Source: Saccharothrix sp. NRRL B-16314
GTDB lineage: Bacteria; Actinomycetota; Actinomycetes; Mycobacteriales; Pseudonocardiaceae
NCBI RefSeq assembly: GCF_000716595.1
Contig: NZ_JNXC01000017.1
Location: 1-64,000, forward strand
DNA length: 64,000 bases
Reading direction: 5' to 3'
Position numbers and translations under genes: made by a program. Within the stretch, counting starts at the first letter, position 1; the number at the start of each line of letters is the position of its first letter. A model generated the notes under the pieces. It did no database searches. It was not told the origin of the DNA and saw nothing but the letters and a program-made list of their open reading frames with translations. This document shows, piece after piece, positions 1 to 8,415 of this stretch.

Positions 1-1
1 G

Positions 2-265
2 CGCGCCCAAGGTCGACCCATCTGTTCCCGACCGCCGAAGTGGTGCGACGCGCACCACGTCACATTCTGGGCGGACGGCGGCACCACGGATCTGGACAAC
101 CTCGTTCTCCTGTGCCGCACGCATCATTCCCTGGTGCACCACTCACGCTGGCGGATCACGATGACCGGCGGTGTTCCGGCGTTCATTCCGCCGCGTCACG
201 TCGACCCCGCCCAGAGGCCCCGGCAGAACCTGCTCCACCGGCCACCGATGCCCATCGCCGCCTGA
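2..265 (+). CDS. HNH endonuclease, C-terminal fragment
   Basis: The frame is open from the window edge to a TGA at 263-265, so only the C-terminal ~87 residues are present. It carries the classic HNH signature of the DUF222/13E12-type actinobacterial family: a CDAHH motif, WADGG, a TDLDNLVLLC stretch and a THHSLVHH end. These give the Cys and His zinc ligands and the catalytic His. Such proteins are usually 350-500 residues long, with the HNH domain at the C-terminus as here. They are common in actinobacterial genomes, often in several copies, and their biological role is mostly unknown. The gene converges with the regulator that ends at 359. Confidence 0.8.
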   Translation, partial: RAQGRPICSRPPKWCDAHHVTFWADGGTTDLDNLVLLCRTHHSLVHHSRWRITMTGGVPAFIPPRHVDPAQRPRQNLLHRPPMPIAA

Positions 266-358
266 CACGGCGACCGGACCGGGCAACCGCCACGTACACC
301 ACCACACCCGACTACCCCTTGGACTTACTCATCTTTGCGTCGGGCGGCCCGAAGTCGA

Positions 359-1144
359 TCAGGGGTTGCCCGACAACCCCTCGAACACCGCACGCGCCTC
401 ACCGCCGGGCCGGATGCCCAGGTCCGCGTCCAGCACCCGCCACAAACGGCGGTAGACGTTGATCGCGCCTACGCGGTCGCCCAGGTGGGCCAGCGCGCGC
501 ATCAGCAGCACCTGCAACGACTCGCGGGTGGGATGGGCTGATGCGTGCGGCGCCAGGAGGTCGGCTGCCTCCTCCCACGCGCCCAGCGCCACCTGCGCGG
601 TCGCCAGGTGTTCCACGGCGGCGATCCGGCGTTCCCGCCACAACGCGACGACCGCCGTGGCCGGAGCCGACGGCACCAACCCGACCAGGCCGTCCACCGG
701 CCAACGCGCCAGCGCGCCCGTCAACGACGTGACGGCGCCGAGCGGATCTCCCTGCCGCAGGGCGGCCACGCCACGGCGCAGCAACCCGCCCGCGCTCAGC
801 ACGTCCACGGCCTCGGCGGGCACGTCCAGCCGGTAGCCGTGGCCGACGTGGGCCAGCAGGCGCGACAGCCCGGCGTTCGCCGTGTCCAGGCAGCGACGCA
901 GCCGTGACGCGTACAGCTGGAGGTTCTTGAGCGCGCTGCGCGGTGGCTCACGCTCCCACAGGTAGTCCACCAGGCGTTCGGTGGATACGGCCGCCCCGGC
1001 GTCCAGCGCCAGCGCGACCAGCAGCGTCCGCGACTTCACCCCGCCGGGCACCACGTCGACCGCCCTCGGCCCGCTCACGGCGGGCCCCCCTAACAGCCGG
1101 ATGTCGACTTCCAGCCGCACGTGCGACGTCGAACGGATCGACAC
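359..1144 (-). CDS. SARP-family transcriptional regulator (OmpR-type DNA-binding plus BTAD domain)
   Basis: About 261 residues, the normal size of a small Streptomyces antibiotic regulatory protein. The N-terminal ~95 residues form a winged-helix domain (LLGGPAV near the start, then LVDYLWEREPPRSALKNLQ and YASRLRR). The rest is the bacterial transcriptional activator domain with TPR-like helices (VLLMRALAHLGDRVGAINVY and YRRLWRVLDADLGIRPG). The GTG at 1144 is preferred because GGGGAGA lies 6 bases upstream; a GTG at 1159 is also possible. It is transcribed away from the thiopeptide genes, and a heptamer direct repeat lies in the shared intergenic region. It is therefore the likely pathway-specific activator (inference from position and family). 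Confidence 0.88.
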   Translation of the reverse strand: MSIRSTSHVRLEVDIRLLGGPAVSGPRAVDVVPGGVKSRTLLVALALDAGAAVSTERLVDYLWEREPPRSALKNLQLYASRLRRCLDTANAGLSRLLAHVGHGYRLDVPAEAVDVLSAGGLLRRGVAALRQGDPLGAVTSLTGALARWPVDGLVGLVPSAPATAVVALWRERRIAAVEHLATAQVALGAWEEAADLLAPHASAHPTRESLQVLLMRALAHLGDRVGAINVYRRLWRVLDADLGIRPGGEARAVFEGLSGNP

Positions 1145-1477
1145 CCCGGATCTCCCCACGTCGAACCCGATCAGTCACCGCACACGGTAAGTCGTGGTCC
1201 GGGGTGCGCGACGCGGGGCCGAATGCCGCGAACCACCGGACGGCGCAACGCATACCGGACGTATACCGGCAGGTGGGAGCGTGCGGCTCGACGCCCGCAC
1301 CGTGGGGAGCGACCGCATGACCCCGCAGCATCCCGATTCGGAGAACCGCAACGCCGCGCGCGGTGCGGTCCGGTGGGCGGTGCGGGGCCGGGGACGATCC
1401 CGGGCGGGCTGATCAGCACCACCCGAACGCGGCGCGCCGACCGGTCCCGCCGCACCTCTCCAGAAGGGACGTGACCG
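1145..1477. other. Divergent promoter region between SARP regulator and thiopeptide precursor
   Basis: This 333-base gap holds no convincing gene. It contains a 7-bp direct repeat with 11-bp periodicity (1252-1269), the expected arrangement for SARP binding. The precursor's ribosome binding site GAAGGGA is at 1463-1469. The region must hold promoters for both directions; no unambiguous -10/-35 pair could be picked out by eye. Confidence 0.6.
1252..1269. promoter_or_regulatory. Putative SARP operator: two ATACCGG heptamers 11 bp apart
   Basis: ATACCGG occurs at 1252-1258 and again at 1263-1269, with a 4-bp spacer and start-to-start distance of exactly 11 bp. SARP activators bind direct heptamer repeats spaced by 11 or 22 bp (one helical turn or two). 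The element lies between the divergent SARP gene and the precursor gene, and could serve either or both. The precursor ATG is over 200 bp away, so a long leader would be needed if it drives that gene. Confidence 0.5.
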
Positions 1478-1639
1478 ATGGACCTGACCTTCGACGACTC
1501 GGAGCTCGACCTCGGCGACCTGGCCGTCACCGCGATGCGCGACGCCGTCGCGCTGCCGGAGACCGGCGCCTCGGCGCAGGCGTGCTCGTGCAGCAGCACC
1601 TCGTGCTGCTGCTGCCAGGTGCCGCAGCTGCCGGCGTAG
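1478..1639 (+). CDS. Thiopeptide precursor peptide (lactazole LazA-like) with a CCCC-containing core
   Basis: A 53-residue peptide. The acidic leader (residues 1-31) ends in VALPETGA and contains ELDLGDLAVTAMRDAV. It closely resembles, from memory, the lactazole leader with its LDLSELTVTSLRDTVALPENGA pattern. The predicted core starts at Ser32: SAQACSC, then SSTS, then four Cys (43-46), then QVPQLPA. Ser, Thr and Cys make up 12 of 22 core residues, the substrates for azoles and dehydroamino acids. A GAAGGGA site lies 8 bases before the ATG. It is followed by a strong stem-loop and then the modification enzymes. Ser32 and Ser42 (the latter followed by Cys43) are the likely pyridine-forming residues, which would give a 29-membered macrocycle. 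The core boundary and ring are inferences. Confidence 0.9.
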   Translation: MDLTFDDSELDLGDLAVTAMRDAVALPETGASAQACSCSSTSCCCCQVPQLPA

Positions 1640-1646
1640 TTCCGAT

Positions 1647-1674
1647 CCGGGGGCGTCCGCGCGGACGCCCCCGG
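1647..1674 (+). terminator. Perfect 28-nt palindrome between precursor and enzymes (attenuator/terminator)
   Basis: Begins CCGGGGGCGTCCGC and continues with its exact reverse complement, 8 bases after the precursor stop codon. It could form a ~12-bp GC stem with a tight loop. There is no U-tract. In RiPP operons such a hairpin after the precursor typically limits read-through and stabilises the upstream mRNA, so that much more substrate than enzyme is made. That role is inferred here from position. Confidence 0.7.
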
Positions 1675-1698
1675 GCCCACACCCACGGGGAGCACCGG

Positions 1699-4113
1699 AT
1701 GGCCAGTGACCGCACCACGACCGAACTCGCGCCGTACGCGCTGGTCCGGGTGGCCGCGCTGCCGCACCGCCGACCGGTCCCCTCGGACTTCCGGGCCGGC
1801 CTGGCGGCGGTGGTCGCCGCCGAGGCCCGGATCGCCGCGCTGGCACCGGATCTCGCCGACGCCCTGCACGACAGCGCCGGCGGCCACTCCACCTCGTTCC
1901 ACCACAAGGTCGTGCTGCCCCTGCGCCGCGACGTGCACAACGGGCGCAGCCCGCGCCTGGCGGCATTGGGCACCCTGCCGGAACGGGTGCCGCTGCTGGG
2001 GGAGTGGTTGGCGGCGCACGAAGAGCTGGCACGGGCAGCGGACGCGGCGCTGGCGGCGTGGCCGGACGACCTGGCAGCGGCTCGCCGGTGGCTCGCGGAG
2101 GTGTGCGCGACCGACGAGGTGCGCCGCGCGAGCGTGCTGACCGGCGCCGACCTGCTGCACGGCCTTGACCGCACCGCACGGGGACGGGGTGAGCCCGACC
2201 GCAAGGCGCGCAAGGCCGAGCCGACGGTGCTGCGGTACGCGTTGCGGGCGACTTCCAAGACCAGCCCCCTGTCCTGGTACACGCACGTCGGCTGGGGCGA
2301 GTGGGGCGACGGGCCGTGGCCCGCGGCGGAACCGGTGTCGCACCCGGCGGTGCACCGCCTGCTCGTGACGAGGGTGGTCGACGCCCTCGGTCTGCGGATG
2401 CCGCACCGGCTCGCACCGGGCCTGAGGGAGCGCGAGGGTCGCCTGCTGTTCCGCCGGGACGTCCCGGTCGACGGCGTCGGTCGTGCCGCAGTGGTCCGCG
2501 AGGAAGAGGTGAACGTCGCCGCGACGCGCCCCTTGCTGTTCGTGATCGAGGTCGTGCGCGGGGCAGGGCCGGACGGGCTGCCGCTGGACCGGATCGCCGC
2601 GGCTTTGGCGGCGAAGCTGACCACGCCGGACGCGGACCGCACGGCGCGTGGTTTCGTGGCGAAGACGCTCGACCTGGGGCTGTTGGTCCCGGTGTCCCCG
2701 ATCCACCCCCAGGACCCGGACGCGGTGGGCTCGCTGGCCTCCTGGCTGGCGCCCGCCGACGGCGACACCGCCCGCAGGCTGACCGCGCTCGCCACGACCA
2801 CCGCCGCGTTCGCCACCGCCGACCCGCCGACCCGCGCGGCCGTGCTCGCGGAGCTCTCCGAGGGTTGGCGCGAGCTGGGCGAGCGGGTCGGCGCGGACCT
2901 GACCGGCGTGACCCCGGTGGTCGAGGACGTGGTGCTGCCCGAGCCGGTCCCCGTGCCACCCGGCGCCGCGCCCGCGTTGACCCGCCTCACCCCGTTGCTG
3001 GTGGCGTTCGACCAGCACGTGCTGCTGCGCCGGCTGATCCGGGCCAGGTTCGTGGAGCGGTTCGGCGAGGGTGGTGTGGCGACGCCCGCCGACTGCTCCG
3101 AGGCGCTGTCGCAGGCGTGGCAGGAGTCGATGAACGTCGACGACCTGGACGACCCGGACGTCCGTGCCGTCATCGGGCTGCGCGACAAGCTGGCCGGGCA
3201 GGTCAACGACGGCGTGGTGACCGACGACGTGCTGGCGTCCGCCGCCGATCTCCTGCCCGCGTGGGCGACCCGCCGCACCGGTTCGTACGGCTTCTTTGCC
3301 CAGCCGACCCACGACGGCCGGCTCGTGGTCAACCGCGTCTACGCCGGGTTCGGCAAGTTCACCAGCCGCTTCCTCGACCTGCTGCCCGGCGCGCGCGACG
3401 CCGTGACCGACCAGGTCCGCCGCCACACCACCAACCCCGTGCAGTTCCGCCCGGTGCAGGGCTTCAACGCCAACCTGCACCCGTTGCTCGGCGCGCGGGA
3501 GGTCGGCGAGGACGCCCGGTGGGCCGACCTGGTCGCCGACGAGCTGGACGTGCGGCACGACCCGGTGACCGACGAGGTCCGGGTGACGCACCGCGGTGTG
3601 CCGCTCGACGTGCTGTACCTGGGTTTCCTGATCCCGCTGGCGCTGCCGGACCGGCAGGTCCCGCTGTACTCGGACCTCGCCTGCGGGTGGGTGGACCTCG
3701 ACCGGCTGCGCACCGCCACGACGAACAGCGGGGTGACCGCCCGTGGCCGCTTGACGTACGGGGACGTCGTGCTGGCACGCCGTTCCTGGGACTTCGCCGT
3801 GCCGCCGCCGGTGGGCGCGGAGGAGCGGGCGGCGCTCGACGTGGCACGGTTGCGCGCCCGGCACGGCCTGCCGGAGCACGTCTTCGTCGGGCCGGACCGG
3901 GGGCCGGTGTCGGCCGACGCCTACCAACGCGCGCTCACGGCGGGCAAGCCGCAGTACGCCGACCTGGGAGACCCGTTGCACCTGCGCTGCCTGCCACGCC
4001 TGCTGGCCCGGTTCCCCGACGGCGTGCGGTTGACCGAGGCGCTGCCCGTGCCGGGTGCCGGGGACGGCCGGGTGGTCGAACTGATCGCGGAAACGTACTG
4101 GAGGGCCTTGTGA
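1699..4113 (+). CDS. Lanthipeptide-type dehydratase, glutamylation subunit (LazB-like)
   Basis: 804 residues with the Lant_dehydr_N architecture of split LanB/TbtB-type dehydratases: an N-terminal YALVRVAALP segment, SKTSPLSWYTHVGWG near residue 195, and FGKFTSRFLDLL near residue 550. These enzymes transfer glutamate from Glu-tRNA to Ser/Thr of the precursor. The elimination step needs a separate partner, here the fused protein at 9503-11035. The ATG is preceded by a GGGGAGC sequence. The gene follows the precursor and its stem-loop, and its 3' end overlaps the next gene's GTG by 4 bases. Length and context match LazB. Confidence 0.9.
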   Translation: MASDRTTTELAPYALVRVAALPHRRPVPSDFRAGLAAVVAAEARIAALAPDLADALHDSAGGHSTSFHHKVVLPLRRDVHNGRSPRLAALGTLPERVPLLGEWLAAHEELARAADAALAAWPDDLAAARRWLAEVCATDEVRRASVLTGADLLHGLDRTARGRGEPDRKARKAEPTVLRYALRATSKTSPLSWYTHVGWGEWGDGPWPAAEPVSHPAVHRLLVTRVVDALGLRMPHRLAPGLREREGRLLFRRDVPVDGVGRAAVVREEEVNVAATRPLLFVIEVVRGAGPDGLPLDRIAAALAAKLTTPDADRTARGFVAKTLDLGLLVPVSPIHPQDPDAVGSLASWLAPADGDTARRLTALATTTAAFATADPPTRAAVLAELSEGWRELGERVGADLTGVTPVVEDVVLPEPVPVPPGAAPALTRLTPLLVAFDQHVLLRRLIRARFVERFGEGGVATPADCSEALSQAWQESMNVDDLDDPDVRAVIGLRDKLAGQVNDGVVTDDVLASAADLLPAWATRRTGSYGFFAQPTHDGRLVVNRVYAGFGKFTSRFLDLLPGARDAVTDQVRRHTTNPVQFRPVQGFNANLHPLLGAREVGEDARWADLVADELDVRHDPVTDEVRVTHRGVPLDVLYLGFLIPLALPDRQVPLYSDLACGWVDLDRLRTATTNSGVTARGRLTYGDVVLARRSWDFAVPPPVGAEERAALDVARLRARHGLPEHVFVGPDRGPVSADAYQRALTAGKPQYADLGDPLHLRCLPRLLARFPDGVRLTEALPVPGAGDGRVVELIAETYWRAL

Positions 4114-5183
4114 CCGACGTCGTCTGCTACTACCACGACCCGGTGAAGGCGCCGTTGCTCCGCGATGCCGTGCTGCCGGCGCTCGCGGAGGCGGAGCGAG
4201 CCGGCGCTGTCGGGCACGTGGAGCGGCACTGGTTGCACGGGCCGCACGTGCGGGTCCGGCTGGACGGACCGGCCGAAGCCGATCTCGTCGCCTCACGCCT
4301 GCGCGCACACCTGGAGCAACATCCGTCCACTGTGGACTTGGACCGTGATGTGCTGCTCGCGCAGGCGAAGCAGAACGGGATCGCGGAGCTGGTGCCGCCG
4401 CCCTACGAGCCGCTCCACCCGGACAACACCGTAGTCGTCGAGCCGACGGACCTCACGGCTCTGCGGCAGCTGCTGGCGTCGGACGCGCTGGTCGAGCTGC
4501 GCAGCCGGTGCTTGAGGCTCGGCGTGCCCGCGATCACCGACGCCGTGGCGGTGGACGGCACCAGCCAGTCACGCGTGCGGCTCGCGATGGTCGCGATGAC
4601 GGCTCACGCGAGCCGGTTCCCGGCCGGCCTGGTCAACGGCTACCACTCGTTCCTGTCGCACCTCGAAGGTTTCCTGCTGCACAGCGACCCGGACGGTGTG
4701 CTGCGCGCCCGGTTCGACGGTGTGTGGGAGCGCAACGCCGACCAGGTGGTCGAGACCGTCCGCGGTGTCACCGAGGGCACGATCGCCACGCCGTGGGTGA
4801 CCTGGACGGACGGCACCCGTGCGGTGATCGGTGAGGCGTTCGACCGCGGTGAACTGCCCACCGAGTACTCGACGCACCTGGGCGAACGCGCACTGGAAAT
4901 GGGGGAGGAGGAGGCGATCCGGCGCTGGCACCGCGACTCCACCGACCGGATCAGCGACTACCACGTCAAGTTGCGGGAGGTCGACTTCGACCACCCGGAC
5001 TACCAGCGGCCCGTCACCGTGTACCGCTTCGGCACGAACATGCTCTACCAGTTGCTGGCCGTGTGCGACGTGACGCCGGTGGAGCGCTACCTCGCCGCGA
5101 GCCTGGTCGTGCGGGCGGTGCAGCGGATCACCGGCATCGGGTGGTCCGAGCACGTAGCGCAGATGGCGAAGGTGGTCCGATGA
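4110..5183 (+). CDS. Thiopeptide pyridine synthase ([4+2] cyclase, LazC/TbtD-like)
   Basis: 357 residues of the 'thiopeptide-type bacteriocin biosynthesis domain' family. The N-terminus has CYYHDP and the family hallmark HWLHGPHVRVRLDGP; the C-terminus has GTNMLYQLLAVC and ERYLAASLVVRAVQ. Stand-alone members catalyse the formal aza-[4+2] cycloaddition between two dehydroalanines, eject the leader peptide and leave the central pyridine. The GTG start overlaps the previous stop (GTGA), with GGAGGG upstream, and its own stop overlaps the next ATG. This is a coupled operon. Confidence 0.9.
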   Translation: MTDVVCYYHDPVKAPLLRDAVLPALAEAERAGAVGHVERHWLHGPHVRVRLDGPAEADLVASRLRAHLEQHPSTVDLDRDVLLAQAKQNGIAELVPPPYEPLHPDNTVVVEPTDLTALRQLLASDALVELRSRCLRLGVPAITDAVAVDGTSQSRVRLAMVAMTAHASRFPAGLVNGYHSFLSHLEGFLLHSDPDGVLRARFDGVWERNADQVVETVRGVTEGTIATPWVTWTDGTRAVIGEAFDRGELPTEYSTHLGERALEMGEEEAIRRWHRDSTDRISDYHVKLREVDFDHPDYQRPVTVYRFGTNMLYQLLAVCDVTPVERYLAASLVVRAVQRITGIGWSEHVAQMAKVVR

Positions 5184-6751
5184 GCGCGGTGCTGCGGCTG
5201 CGGCCGATCGTGCACGCGACGCCCACGGCGACCGGGCTGCACGTGCGGGGCTGGCGTTCCAGCTTCACGCTCGACGGCGGCAAGGGGTTGTGGACGATCT
5301 GGGAGCGCCTGGCCGGTCCGTTGGCCGACGGCGTGCCACCGGAGCAGCTGGCCGTGCCGGAGAACGCGTCACCGGCCGTGGCGCGTGCGCTGGAACTGCT
5401 CATCGGCCAGCTCCACGAGCACGACATGCTGGTGGAGGTTCCCGCTGAGTGGATCAACGCCGAGTGGATCAACGCCGAGTGGGGTGGGGACGCGCCGCCT
5501 GCCGACATCGCGAGCTGGCTGGAGTCCGTTGCGCCGTCACCGCTTGAGGCGTGGCGGCGGCTCCGGGCGGCGACGGTCGCGGTCACCGGTGAGGGCGCGT
5601 TGGCCGCTCACGCGCACCGCGCCCTTGTCGCCGCAGGCCTGGACGCCACGCTCCGGCCCGGTGTCGGCCTGCTCCTGGTCTCCGGTGAGCACGCCGTCGC
5701 CGCCGGTTGCGCCGCCGATGTCGGCTTCGCGGTCGCGCCGGGTCCGGTCGCGGACGTGGTGGCCGACGCGGTGGCGGTGGCGGAACGGTTGGCAGGCGCG
5801 CCGGGGACGCCGCCGGAGGTGTTGGCGGCACTGGTCGGATCGGCTGCCGCGCACCGGCTCGTGTGCGCGGTGGCCGGGCTGCCCGATCCGTCCACCGAAG
5901 TGGTGGACATGTGGAGCGACGTGCCGCCGACCGGGCCGCCGCACCAGGCCCTCCTGGTGGCCCGGCTCGACCCGCTGCACGCCGAGTACCACCCGTGGCT
6001 GTCGGCCGTCCGGCCGCAGGAGCCGAACGGCACGGTTCCGGAGGTGCTGGGCGATCGGGAGTTGGGCCCGGTGCCGACGCCGCTGCCCGGTGACCTGCCG
6101 CAGTTGCCGGTCAAGCTGGCCGCGTCCGGTGACGCGATCGGCTTCGGCACCACCGAGCACGCCGCCCGGCTCGACGCCCTGCTCCGCGCGGCACGTGTGC
6201 TCGCGCCGGACGGCGTGGTGCTCGGCGCGGACCGGGTGCACGCCCTCGGCCTGGCCTTGCGCACGGCCGTGCGGCACCTCGACGGCACAGCGGTCGCCGA
6301 AGACGAGTGGGCCGCCGACCCGACCGCGCGGCGTTGGTGGAAGGCCGTGACGCTCCGGTTCGCCCTGCCCGCCGTGGTCGAGGTGACCAGGCTCGGGCCG
6401 CGCGTGGTGCGTGCGGTGGTGCGTGCGGACGGCGAGGAGCTGTCCTGGGCGGTCGAAGCGGAACCGGCGGACGCCGTCGCGTTCGCCGCCATGGCCGCGG
6501 CCGGTCGGGCGCAGGCGGGGGTGACCGAAGCGGTCGTGCTCTGCGGTGCCGCGCCGTTCGCCGAACCCGATGGCGCCGCGGCGCCGTGGACGAACCGGGA
6601 CTGGCACTGGCCGTACGGGCTGCGCGACGGCGAAGAGGCGTTCCAGGACGACCTGCGGGCGCTCGCGGCGGACGTCAAGCCGGTGCACCTCGGTCCGGTG
6701 CTGGAGGCCGCGGGCCTGGTCGCGTTCGCGGTCCGGGAGGACGGTCGGTGA
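5180..6751 (+). CDS. Ocin-ThiF-like partner of the YcaO cyclodehydratase (LazD-like)
   Basis: 523 residues. The N-terminal ~85 residues (LRLRPIVHATPTATGLHVRG and a following winged-helix-like stretch) fit a RiPP recognition element that binds the leader. The remainder is a degenerate E1/ThiF-like scaffold that activates the YcaO partner encoded next. It contains a 15-bp tandem duplication giving EWINAEWINAEW near residues 90-101, an apparent recent expansion in the linker. The gene is coupled on both sides by ATGA/GTGA overlaps. LazD is the best-matching family member. Leader binding is inferred from the family. Confidence 0.82.
   Translation: MSAVLRLRPIVHATPTATGLHVRGWRSSFTLDGGKGLWTIWERLAGPLADGVPPEQLAVPENASPAVARALELLIGQLHEHDMLVEVPAEWINAEWINAEWGGDAPPADIASWLESVAPSPLEAWRRLRAATVAVTGEGALAAHAHRALVAAGLDATLRPGVGLLLVSGEHAVAAGCAADVGFAVAPGPVADVVADAVAVAERLAGAPGTPPEVLAALVGSAAAHRLVCAVAGLPDPSTEVVDMWSDVPPTGPPHQALLVARLDPLHAEYHPWLSAVRPQEPNGTVPEVLGDRELGPVPTPLPGDLPQLPVKLAASGDAIGFGTTEHAARLDALLRAARVLAPDGVVLGADRVHALGLALRTAVRHLDGTAVAEDEWAADPTARRWWKAVTLRFALPAVVEVTRLGPRVVRAVVRADGEELSWAVEAEPADAVAFAAMAAAGRAQAGVTEAVVLCGAAPFAEPDGAAAPWTNRDWHWPYGLRDGEEAFQDDLRALAADVKPVHLGPVLEAAGLVAFAVREDGR
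5447..5482 (+). repeat. 15-bp tandem duplication inside the LazD-like gene
   Basis: GAGTGGATCAACGCC is repeated exactly at 5447-5461 and 5462-5476, followed by a third GAGTGG. It keeps the reading frame and adds five residues (EWINA) between the leader-binding part and the E1-like part. The lack of divergence between copies suggests a recent slippage event. Confidence 0.85.
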
Positions 6752-8415
6752 CCGTGCGCGTGGTGGAGCTGGCCGACTACGCGATCGGTGACCTGGACGG
6801 GATCGGCGCGGACGGTCCCGTGCTGCCGGTGCGGTTCGACGGCGCCCTGGTCCTGATCGGGCCGGTGTCGGACGGGGTGTGCGTGAGCTGCGCCGAGGAC
6901 GCTCGGCTGGCCACGCTCGGTTCGTCCGTGCCGCGCGGCGATCGGCGGATGCGGTTGGGCGGCTTGGCGTCCCCGGCGTTGCGGCCGTTGGTCACGGCGC
7001 TCGTCGATCGGGTGCTGGCCGATCCGGAGGCGCACCGCGACAAGGTGCTGGCGCTGCGCACCGACTTGGCGACGGTGGGGGAGCACCGGGTGCGGCCCCG
7101 GTCCGGTGGCTGCCCGACGTGCGGTCCGCTGCCCGGTGACTCGCCGGCGACGGTGGTCCGCGAGCCCGTCCCGGTGGTGCCCGGCACGCTGCGCGGACCG
7201 AACCCGCTCACCGAGGGCGACGCCCTGCACCGCGAGCTGTTCGACCTCCGGCACGGCCCGGTCGGCGGCATGCACCGCATCGGTGACCTGACCGTGGCGG
7301 CGGTGAGCGCCGAGCTGGGCGGTGGGCAGGCCGGGTTCGGCCGCACCGCCGACTACGCCGAGGCCGAACGGGTCGCGCTGTACGAAGCCGTCGAACGGCA
7401 CGCGGGCATGCGGCCCCGGCGCGTCACCACGGTCGTGGAGGCGTCGTACGCCGAGCTGGGCGATCGCGCGCTGGACCCGACGCGGCTCGGCCTGCCCGAC
7501 CACGAGTCGCCGCACGTCGTGCCGTATGACCCCGGCGTGACGACCAGGTGGGTGCACGGCTGGTCGTACACCCGCGGCCGGCCGGTCTTGGTGCCCGAGC
7601 ACGTGGCGTACTGGGGGTACGGCGAGAGGCGGTTCGTGGACGAGACGTCCAACGGGTGCGGCACCGGCAACAGCCTCACCGAAGCGGTGTTGTACGGGCT
7701 GTTCGAGGTCGCCGAACGGGACGCGTTCCTGAAGGCCTGGTACGAGCGGACGCCGTTGCGGAGCCTGCGCGTGCGCGACGACGTCACCGCGCACATCGCG
7801 GACCGGTTGGACCAGCTCGGCTACCGGTTGGAGCTCTACGACGCCACCAACGACCTGGGCGTGCCGTCGGTGCTGTCGCTCGCGCGGTCACCGCGGCAGC
7901 CTCACGCGTTCTTCGCCGCCGGCGCCGGGCTCGACCCGGACGCGGCGATGCGGTCGGCGGCGGCCGAGGTGGTGATGGACGTGGAGGCCGGCGCCAAGCG
8001 GTACCGCGTCGAGCCCGGCGACTACGACGTGGACCGGCTGCGGCGGCTGGTGGACGACCCCAGGCTGATCCGGAGCATGGAGGACCACGTGAACGTCAAC
8101 GGCCTGGCGGAGGCCGTCGAGCGGTACGACTTCCTGGTGCCCGGACCCGAGGTGGACCTGCCGGTGCCGGACGTGCCGCGGGACGACCTGGACGCGTTGC
8201 TGGAGCACTACGTGCGCAAGTGGGCCGGGTTGGGGCTGGAGGTGATCGCGGTCGACCAGAGCGATCCGGTGGTGCGCGACCGGCTGGGCCTGCACTCGGC
8301 GAAGGTGATCGTGCCCGGCACGGTGCCGATGACGTTCGGCGAGCTGAACCGGCGCACGCACGGCCTGCCGCGGCTGCGCCCCGCCGGTCCTCCGCTGCCC
8401 CACCCGTTCCCGTGA
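6748..8415 (+). CDS. YcaO-type azoline cyclodehydratase (LazE-like)
   Basis: 555 residues. The N-terminal part holds two CxxC pairs (CVSC and CPTC), likely a structural zinc site. The YcaO domain follows, with the ATP-site region QAGFGRTADYAEAERVALYE, SNGCGTGNSLTEAVLYGLFE and VAERDAFLKAWYERTP. The C-terminus is proline-rich and ends PHPFP, as in TOMM cyclodehydratases where the C-terminal proline motif takes part in catalysis. It uses ATP to cyclise Cys (and possibly Ser/Thr) of the precursor into azolines, acting with the protein encoded just upstream. The GTG start overlaps the upstream stop. Confidence 0.92.
   Translation: MTVRVVELADYAIGDLDGIGADGPVLPVRFDGALVLIGPVSDGVCVSCAEDARLATLGSSVPRGDRRMRLGGLASPALRPLVTALVDRVLADPEAHRDKVLALRTDLATVGEHRVRPRSGGCPTCGPLPGDSPATVVREPVPVVPGTLRGPNPLTEGDALHRELFDLRHGPVGGMHRIGDLTVAAVSAELGGGQAGFGRTADYAEAERVALYEAVERHAGMRPRRVTTVVEASYAELGDRALDPTRLGLPDHESPHVVPYDPGVTTRWVHGWSYTRGRPVLVPEHVAYWGYGERRFVDETSNGCGTGNSLTEAVLYGLFEVAERDAFLKAWYERTPLRSLRVRDDVTAHIADRLDQLGYRLELYDATNDLGVPSVLSLARSPRQPHAFFAAGAGLDPDAAMRSAAAEVVMDVEAGAKRYRVEPGDYDVDRLRRLVDDPRLIRSMEDHVNVNGLAEAVERYDFLVPGPEVDLPVPDVPRDDLDALLEHYVRKWAGLGLEVIAVDQSDPVVRDRLGLHSAKVIVPGTVPMTFGELNRRTHGLPRLRPAGPPLPHPFP

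Noticed and set aside
1171..4308. A long minus-strand open frame of over 1000 codons opposite the thiopeptide dehydratase
   Set aside because: It is a shadow frame caused by the extreme GC of codon third positions. The translation is Arg/Pro/Gly/Gln-rich without domains, while the plus-strand frames carry clear family motifs and coupled starts.
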